Positions 56,988 to 64,000 of a stretch of DNA of 64,000 nt are shown piece after piece; the first letter of the stretch is position 1, and every line of letters starts with the position of its first letter. Source of the DNA: Symsagittifera roscoffensis (lineage: Eukaryota > Xenacoelomorpha > Acoela > Convolutidae); contig NC_087062.1 in NCBI RefSeq assembly GCF_963678635.1, forward strand, positions 26,500,833 to 26,564,832. The letters run 5' to 3'. The notes under the pieces are model-generated. The model was not told the origin of the DNA. It was given only the letters and a program-made list of their open reading frames with translations, and made no database searches. The translations under genes and the position numbers were made by a program.

Positions 56988-57536
56988 TATTCCAATCTAA
57001 CTTGATTTAACTTATGCGATCGACCAAATCGCAGCTAGTTAGAACAAGGGGTCTTTCTGAATGTTGCTAAGACTTTCCTATTCTTATTCAACAGACAAAG
57101 TTTCTTTCACTCGTAAATAAGTATATTATTTCAAATATAGAGGACACACATCAATTTTATATCAAGAGACATTAGGGTATGGATTGATAGTTATCGAGAT
57201 AGAGATTTGAGATTTTGGTTATTAGGATGGTTGGGGGTCTCAATATGAGAGTAGTTATGAGATTTGAGAAAGTGATGAAGTGATCTTTGGTATATTTTCG
57301 CTTGGCTTATATACCATAGATTTTGATATTTTCAGCATTCCATCTGTTGGTTAAACCAATCAGAAAGAAACAACACATGCTGTAATGTTTGCTTTTGGTG
57401 ATATTTTATCAACCGAGCAAACACATAATTTCAAGTCAGAACATGTGGTAAAAGTTTAAGAATTATGTTTCTGATTTCAAGTCAGAACATATGGTAAAAG
57501 TTTTAATAATTGTGTTTCTGATTTCAATTCAGAACA
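56988..57536 (-). mobile_element. 5' LTR of the Ty3/gypsy element
   Basis: I find no difference from 44353-44901. It contains the TATATAAG box at 57306-57313 and the U3 repeats with ACCATATGTT near 57480-57500. Outside it lies the TAAT duplication. Confidence 0.93.
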
Positions 57537-57544
57537 TAATATTC

Positions 57545-57815
57545 AGTTTGAAAATACCTTTGCTTTGTCATATTTTAGCAGAAAAAATGAAACAAGCTGA
57601 GTAAAAGATTTTTCTGCAGAAAATAATCGATAATTATGGATTTTGTGGAGCAAAAAATCGTTTTCCATGGATCGTTTGGTTATGACAAAAAATTGATTTT
57701 AACCCATTGTAAATATATTTAAGTTTTAAAACTGGAGTCTATAATCGATTATATTGTCAATATTTTTGTCACTAAAATCCATTATAATCGATTATTATCC
57801 ATGAAAACCCAGTGC
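57545..57815. repeat. Family F4 arm, right of the LTR element
   Basis: ATAATCGATTATA and ATAATCGATAATTATGG words recur and the end is TTATCCATGAAAACCC. It pairs with the region at 43572 as described there. Similar words also occur at 37985-38065. Confidence 0.45.
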
Positions 57816-57924
57816 GGGGCGCGTTTTGATTGAGTTTGCGCACGACTGAGTTCAAAAGTAACTAGCTCCGGTTGATTCAATTTTCCATGGGTGTCCAGAA
57901 AATTTTTTTGAACAAGCTTACGGC

Positions 57925-58170
57925 ATCATGGATTCAGGGGGAAGAGGAGGACGGGATTGGATCCCGAACCACCTCAAGGGTCCTCTTTTGAACTATTTTA
58001 TGACATTCATTATCAACCAGTCGACATTAAAGTATTCTAAAGGCACCATAGACGTCTATATATACTAACTCTGCGAGAGGAGCGTGCAAAAAACTTCAAA
58101 AATTCGACTCCGTTGCAGAAAAACTTAGCAGAAGAGAGCCTTTATAGTGTTTTGACAAAGTGTCAAAAGT
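57925..58170. repeat. Diverged family F3 copy
   Basis: It retains AGGGTCCTCTTTTGAACTAT, ATGACATTCAT, AAAGGCACCATA and GCGAGAGGAGCGTGC, parallel to the blocks of 13114-13489. The ends are not definable. Confidence 0.4.
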
Positions 58171-58303
58171 CACTTCGGACAATTTATAAAAACATGGTCA
58201 AACTCCTGCCCCTTCGACAAAAATCCTGTTGTTAGATCTATCTTTTTTCGCTGTAGCTTCAAATTTTAAATGTTTTTCAAAGCTTGAGAATTTTTTTTCC
58301 CAG

Positions 58304-59209
58304 AAGAGACCTTTGCTCAGAAGAGAGACCGGAAGTCGTCTGTGTACTATGTGAAACTACTGGACGCGCACGGAAGTCTAAATCCAGATGACATTCTGGC
58401 AGCACAGCTACATGCCAATGACGGAGACAGTGATGAAGAAGCGACCAGGGTTAGTTCGGAGCATTTATTCGCAATTTTCATTTCGATGCTTTGAGGTAGT
58501 TTGTTGAACTTTCGTCAATGAAGTGCCAAAAAAGCATTGAGAAATTTCTGGTACTTCAAATAAAGCTCGCGCGGGGTCGAGTTTGGTACAATTTTAAAGA
58601 ATACAAGAAAATTGAAAGGACCGAATGGAGCGGAGAAAAAACTGACGACATCCACCATTGAGAAAACGATATCTCTATCTGATTGTACAGGTGTTAATTT
58701 TTCTTGCTGGGCATGGTCTGATTCTTAAAACCTAACTTCAAATCAAAGTCCACCAAAAAACCCATCGGGAACAATAGTAGTCTGTTTTTTTCTTGCAATT
58801 GATGTTAGTATTGTTGTCAGGACATTCTTTGGCACTTCCACAGCAACTACCGATTCTTGTTTTGATTTAGAATAATGGCGATAGTGAAACCACAAGCAGC
58901 GCCGGAATATCGAACAGCCCCTCACGATACGATCGCCTTTCAGACGAAGAGGAAGAAGATGAAGCGGAGCGGGGGTCGAACCGCCGTCAAAGGCGACGCA
59001 AAACTGCCGACTTGAAACGCGATGAAAATGGATTTTTACTCGGAGAAAAAAGGGAAGATAGAATTGAAAGACGAGAGCGAAGAGCGAGAAAAAAAGAGTG
59101 GAACCAAGCGTACAATGCGAGATATGTTCGCACCGCAAAGCCGAGAAACTTCGAGATTGAGTTGGGTGTACACCAGATATTCTCATCTTCTAGGCTCGAG
59201 CGAAAATGA
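58304..59209 (+). CDS. Last two exons of gene C, charged protein
   Basis: Exon 58304-58449 follows TTTTTTTTCCCAG and ends AGG|GTTAGT (phase 0). It carries SVYYVKLLDAHGSLNPDDIL and an acidic DGDSDEEATR. Exon 58871-59209 follows TTTTGATTTAG and gives 112 residues: S-rich, acidic (SDEEEEDEAE), then strongly basic (RRQRRRK, EDRIERRERRARKKEW), ending KPRNFEIELGV and a short tail before TGA. The first exon starts in phase 1 and joins the exon at 43116 in frame. Together the visible C-terminal part is about 189 residues. The protein is likely coiled-coil and nuclear or RNA-associated from its charge pattern (inference). Not recognised as a family. Confidence 0.65.
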
Positions 59210-59904
59210 TATCTTTTTTTTTCTGCACGGTGGAACTCAAGGGACTCACAAATTGATAAAATTTTAAGTTTAAGATTATTTCGTTTTGAAAAAATTTTTA
59301 TATCATTTTTTGAGAAAATTGAAAGTCTTACTAACGTTTCTTTAAGTTTCGGTTCATAAGAACTCGCCTATTTGCAAACTTTGTGGCATAAGTTTCATGC
59401 TGAAAATATGTAACTGTAAGTCGGGTCGTATCAAGTAATTGAAAAATCACGATTGTTGTTTCTTCAACTGAAAGCTTCAAGATATTGTTAAATATTATTG
59501 ACGGTCTGAAATCAATTTTCAAAGTCAGGAAATGGTAAAAGCCAGTGAAGTCCACATATTTCGTTCTTGCTTGAATCATATTAACAAAATAGCCACAATG
59601 GAGTTGCTCCTGATCAGCTGAAGCCTACTTTTTTTTACTTTTTGATAGTTTTGCGACGAAAAAGTTGTGCAACTAGGGCCATTTTGCAAAACTTCTTATC
59701 CGGCGCAACTGAACTTATTATACAGAAGACGCGAGTCTTTTCAGTTATGACCACCCCAAAAAATTTAGAAAAATTGAAATGAGCAAGAAAAGTATATAAA
59801 AATGAGGACGGCTGCAATATTGTCTCAAAAGGGTTTTTTTTCTGACTTTTTGTGCATTTTGCATAAAATCGCACAAATATGAGTCCAAGATGCCAACGAC
59901 TTAG

Positions 59905-60600
59905 TCACAACTGTCGCTTGTTCCGCCGTTTTGCAAGTTTCCAGGTTGAATTAAAGCTTTGGATATGAGCCCTGGTAATAGGATCGACAAAACTTTGACA
60001 GTCACTAACAGTTTCACAGTGGTAGCCGTTAGGGTCGATGATATTTTTGTATGCCTTCCACTTGTCCGAAATCACAAATTTTCGCGGAAAAATTGTTGCC
60101 GTGGAATAAGCCACAGGGTTCCCTCGGTTCGGTCGGGAACTGCGTAAAAAACATTTCTTTTGAATGAAGAAACCTCTAAAATCCCACTCCTCCAGATACG
60201 ATCGAATGATTTCTACATGTTTTCCAGGTCCCTAATCTGGCTCGGATCTTGATGTCGAACCCATGCATATGCCTCCCAAAAATAGTTGTTCCAGGCGACA
60301 ATTGTATATGGGTTCATTTTGGCAAAAATTAAAGGAACTCCTTTAGTAAGCTCATGAAAAAGAAAACAAAACAATGTCGTCAAATGGATGTCCGAGAGAT
60401 ATCTTTCCATACTCCAACTTCAAATCCGCTTTTGGTTCCTTGGCATCTCCAACGGGCATTTTTTAACGTAAAAAATCCTCATTTGATTTCCTTCCGTATA
60501 CATTTAGGATTGCTAAGAAGCAGTTTATCTTGCAGATATTTAATTGAAGACTTATCATCAAAACAAGTTTTACTCATGTTTCACCATTTATTCTGCGGAT
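59905..60600 (-). pseudogene. Merlin/ISXO2-like transposase relic
   Basis: On the minus strand 59905-60100 reads FVISDKWKAYKNI, HCETVSDCQSFVDPITRAHI and FNSTWKLAKR. This matches the end of the ISXO2-like DDE transposase domain, with the second catalytic D in SD.W.AY and the FVDP...AHIQ..W block. Upstream, at about 60110-60150, another frame gives FYAVPDRTEGTLW, the typical preceding strand, so a frameshift lies between. A further piece (60213-60410) holds DIHLTTLFCFLFHELTKGVP. The element is broken and no terminal repeats were identified. Confidence 0.65.
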
Positions 60601-60867
60601 TACGCAAAAATTAGTGATGAAAATAACTTATAAACTTATAAATATAACTTATAATTTCGTAACCGCTGCTTATTGCACGCTAGTGGTTTTTCATTGTTTG
60701 TCTCTTCTTCACTCGCTTTTGCGATTTCCATTACAGCTCGAAAATTGAATTCGTAAAAATATGCATTCGTATAACCAAAAAGACGCGAAGAAGCTTCAGA
60801 GTGATTTGATTTTAATGAGGCGCCGCTCGGGTCGAGTTCGTGGTTTTATGTTCAGATTTAATAAGTC

Positions 60868-61260
60868 TGAATCGATCCGCGTGGGGACCGAAAATTCATA
60901 GTCGCCACGCAGGTCAAAGTCTGTAAAGTCTGAGCACAAGTCTGCAAAGTCTGAACATAAGTCCACAAAGTCTGAGCATAAAGTCTGCAAAGAAAGTCTG
61001 AATATAAAGTCTGCTAGCTCTGAATCGATCCGCGTGGGGATCAAAAATTCATATTCGGCACGCAGGTCAAATTCTGCAAAGTCTAAACATAAGTCTGCAA
61101 AGTCTGAACATTCGTCTGCAAAGTCTGAGAATAAGTCTGCAAAATCTGAACATGAAGTCTGTAAAGTCTGAACAAGATCCGCGTGGGGACCGAAAAGTCA
61201 TAGTCGCAACGCAGGTAAAAGCCTGCAAAGTCTAAATATAAGTCTGCAAAGTCAGAGCAA
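60868..61260. repeat. Higher-order minisatellite of AAGTCTGCAAAGTCTGA words
   Basis: The basic word (AAGTCTGCAAAGTCTGAACA) repeats about every 20 bases. Superimposed is a unit of about 150 bases that restarts three times with GATCCGCGTGGGGA near 60875, 61029 and 61175, followed by a CATA and GCAGGTCAAA block. A fourth, decayed restart is near 61420. Confidence 0.7.
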
Positions 61261-61671
61261 AGCATGAACAAATCTACAATTAAACAAAACAGTAATCTCA
61301 ATAACAACATTTCATAGGGGAGTGGTATTTCAAAAGTTTTTTTTGTCTCAAAAGGTTTTCTTTTCTGACTTTTTGTGCTTTTTGCATAAATTTGCACAAA
61401 TATGAGTCCAGATGACACTGACCAGATAGTTGCCACACAGGTCAAAGCCAGCAAAGTCTTAACGTAAGTGTGCAAAGTCAGAGCAAAGCTTAAACATATT
61501 TACAAATAAGCAAAACAGTAAGCTCAATTACAACATTTCATGGGGAAGAGTTATTAAAAAAGTTAGCACTACGACCCGGGTCGAGGTGCTCAATATATAG
61601 TTCTACTATTTAAGTCGAGCACACGACAGTGCATGACCAAAAAAAGAATAGTCGAGACAGGGGTTTGGATT

Positions 61672-61873
61672 GAGCACAAGTTCGAAACATACCTCGAACA
61701 TGGTCAAAACATAACTCGAGCACGGTCGAAACATACCTCGAGCACGGTCGAAACATACCTCGAGCACGGTCGAAACATACTCAAGCACGATCGAAACATA
61801 CCTCGATCACGGTCGAAAGATTTCTCGAGCAGGGTCGAAACATACCTCGAGTATGGTCGACACTCGATTTGAG
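61672..61873. repeat. 22-bp minisatellite, CTCGAGCACGGTCGAAACAT
   Basis: About nine units of 21-22 bases, several of them identical (61711-61780). A diverged array of the same unit with the same downstream flank lies at 1741-1910. The peptides encoded in each frame are repeats without other support. Confidence 0.8.
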
Positions 61874-62125
61874 CAGATTGAGAAATGAATTTTTTGCCAG
61901 ATTTTTCTCGCAAAACTGTGAAAAGGTGCATGCAGAGAAATTATCCAGTAAATATGTGTTTTTATTGTGCACTTAGCTAGATCAGCATATTTGCTGATAA
62001 ACTACAGGAACGCCACGAGAAGGCCTACACATGGTTCCAAAAATTTTTAAGCAAATGTTTGGCGCAATAACAAAATGGTCACTACAAAAACAGAGAGATA
62101 TAAAACAATGAAATGAAACCTTCTT

Positions 62126-62294
62126 ACAGACATACAGACATACATACATACAAACTTACATACTTACATACATAGATATTCACAAACATAGATACCTACT
62201 TTTATACGTACGTCATACACTTTCAAAAACATACACACTTATATCAAACGGAAATATATAAACTTACTCATTTATTAATACATACATACATATA
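62126..62294. repeat. ACAT/ATAC microsatellite
   Basis: Interrupted (CATA)n and (TTAC)n runs such as CATACATACATACA with scattered substitutions. Simple repeat. Confidence 0.75.
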
Positions 62295-62553
62295 ATTAAA
62301 CATGTGAGCAAAGTTAAAAACAGACAAAACAGACTTTCTTGGAACCTACAGCAGTCAGGATTTTGTTACCGCAGTCTAAGCCCAGATTTTTATTGGTTTC
62401 ATAAGTTTGATTCCGAGTCCTGATCACCCGCAATTTTAATCTTTTGTGCACGCTGTTATTGTTGAACTTCTTTGGGCTTAAACTAAATTAAATGGTCCAA
62501 AGGGTCTTGTGCCGAAACTTTGTTTGCACAAGGTCCAAATCAACAAACCTTAC

Positions 62554-62709
62554 GGTCTGAATCCGGACTCCTTCGGCCCGCACCGTCTGAACCAGGGTTC
62601 ATTTTGTCCACACGTTCCTAAACCAGACTCCTTCGGTCCACTTGGTCTGAACCCGAATTTCGTTGGTCCACTCGGTCTGAAACCGGATTCCTTCGGTCCA
62701 CACGGTCTG
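62554..62709. repeat. 30-bp minisatellite (five units)
   Basis: Units start GGTCTGAA and contain GACTCCTTCGGTCCAC. Because the unit is 30 bases, one plus-strand frame reads a ten-residue repeat (NPDSFGPHGL type) inside an open frame 62509-62736. No splice or promoter context supports translation. Confidence 0.7.
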
Positions 62710-62887
62710 TTTTCTCAGTTTTATTTTTTTGGATGAAAACTTGATTATGTCTTTTTTGATATCGGGAAACTAATTTTCCCACTGCAAGTTTTTTTAAACG
62801 TAAACTGCCTTGTTCGTACTTCATATCAACAAGGTAGGATCAACATCATATCAACATCATTCACATCGGTAGAAGCACAGCACAGCA

Positions 62888-63829
62888 TACCCGGGTTGAC
62901 CAAAACTTCTAATCATACAATTTCCATTTATGAAAAACTTCTTGTCATACAATTCCATACAATGCCATACGTACAGAACATTGTATGAAATCTCTATGAT
63001 AAAGATTTTTCCATAAATGAATATTGTATGATAGGTGTTTTTCCATAAACCAAAAATTTTGATTTTTTCTTTCAAAATTTAGTTTCTGAAAAGTTTTTGG
63101 TTGTGTTCGCAACCGAACACAAGTGACAAAGACCTTGGTTACTCAAAACACCAAAGGTTGGACGGTCTTGCATTTACAATCCATAGCAAACGACCTGAAT
63201 TTGGATGTTTTTCACAATTGATATAACAAAAGTAACGAACTTTTATTTTTTGGCAAAATTTTTTAATGATGATTATTTTAAATTTTTGAATTTTCAAGTT
63301 ATCAGACATTGATCAAGGCTTACTTTAACACCCCATACAAAAGAAATAGGAATTTTCAGCGTTTTTGAAAAAAAAATTTAAGTGAAAACAAAATAAAAGC
63401 CAATTTTATTGTATCCAGGACTACGTTATGCACACAAAATATTAAATTTTGCATGCAAAAAAAAATTTCGAAAAATGTTTGTTTGCGTACGAAATTCGAT
63501 TTGCGGTTGAAAAAAAAAACAAAAAATTTTTTGGGCCAAATTTTCAAAATTACTTGACAAATTTTTTGTGTCGCCATCAAAAAAATGCCAGTCATACAAT
63601 TCCCATATATGGGAATTGTATGATAAGCATTTTTTTCAAAAAAACGAGAACCTCAGTTTTTATCACCAGACTGTTTTATAAGAATCAAACATCCACAGAA
63701 ATAAGTTTATACCAGTTTTCAACCATTTTTAGAAATTGTATGAAAATTGTATGACAAGCATTTTTCCATACACTTGATGTATGGAATTGTATGATAACGA
63801 TTTTCGGTGTATGGAGGTCAACCCGGGTA
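62888..63829. repeat. Family F2 inverted-repeat element
   Basis: The ends are TACCCGGGTTGACC and GGTCAACCCGGGTA, perfect inverted 14-mers. Inside each half, CATACAATTCCAT or its complement ATGGAATTGTATGATAA recurs, with a small perfect palindrome around CCCATATATGGG at 63600-63612. The middle (63080-63560) is unrelated AT-rich DNA. Confidence 0.75.
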
Positions 63830-64000
63830 GTGAGTGATAAAAAAATTATCGACTGGACTCTGTGTTCACCTGTTACAGGTTGTAAAACCTTCTTTTTGTT
63901 GACTTTGCTGGTCTAACTCTATACAGAGAAGTTAGCTTAAAGCTTAGTACGTATTGTTTTTTTGTACGCGTAAGCACGTCTTTTTTCTCAGAGCCGACAT

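Larger units (their letters stand above)
44353..57536 (-). mobile_element. Intact-looking Ty3/gypsy element with env, macrodomain Pol and accessory genes
   Basis: The 13.2-kb element has two 549-bp LTRs that look identical base for base, flanked by the 4-bp duplication TAAT (44349-44352 and 57537-57540). In element order (right to left) it holds LTR, primer site, repeat-rich leader, gag, protease, pol, an opposite-strand gene, env, an accessory exon and LTR. Integrase with D,D35E geometry and a GPY/F-like module place it in Ty3/gypsy. Env and 4-bp duplications recall errantiviruses. The only break seen is a reading-frame change between protease and pol. It lies in a probable intron of gene C, in antisense. 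Confidence 0.93.

Overview
The window is AT-rich nuclear DNA of an animal, most likely an invertebrate; the species cannot be named from it. Pointers are GT-AG introns of 0.1 to 2.7 kb, a short degenerate TTAGGG-type tract, a nuclear tRNA-Arg gene, and Ty3/gypsy, BEL/Pao, hAT-like and Merlin-like elements. There are no operons or bacterial signals. Most of the sequence is mobile-element debris and short palindromic repeat families. Coding content outside elements is a few exons.

Layout. 1-14.4 kb: gene-poor, with dispersed inverted-repeat families, a hAT transposase fragment and a four-unit tandem array (11.1-12.9 kb). 14.5-14.8 kb: a first exon of a multi-pass membrane protein. 14.85-15.8 kb: two long palindromes. 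16-19.8 kb: a decayed Ty3/gypsy relic. 19.9-20.8 kb: word-like repeat arrays around a tRNA-Arg gene. 21.0-28.1 kb: a decayed BEL/Pao element with both LTRs and a tRNA-Arg-type primer site. 32.35-37.56 kb: a three-exon membrane protein gene whose first exon is paralogous to the one at 14.5 kb. 37.76-37.96 kb: an assembly gap. 38.9-42.5 kb: a second BEL/Pao relic with a large internal deletion. 43.1 and 58.3-59.2 kb: exons of one charged protein gene, split by the main element. 59.9-60.6 kb: Merlin-like relic. 60.8-63.8 kb: minisatellites and an inverted-repeat element.

The standout is 44353-57536 (minus strand), an envelope-bearing Ty3/gypsy element. Its two 549-bp LTRs look identical and it has a 4-bp target duplication, so it inserted recently. 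It encodes Gag, Protease, Pol and a membrane Env-like protein. Three features are unusual. (1) Pol carries a TARG1/OARD1-like macrodomain between the protease linker and reverse transcriptase, with both catalytic residues kept at the family spacing. (2) An intron-containing gene lies on the opposite strand between pol and env, where an intron would survive retrotransposition. (3) A 3' accessory ORF can be joined in frame to the first 28 codons of env by a splice that removes the rest of env, as in complex retroviruses. A consensus -1 frameshift heptamer sits at the gag stop. Together these suggest a complex, regulated endogenous-retrovirus-like element with its own ADP-ribose-processing domain.
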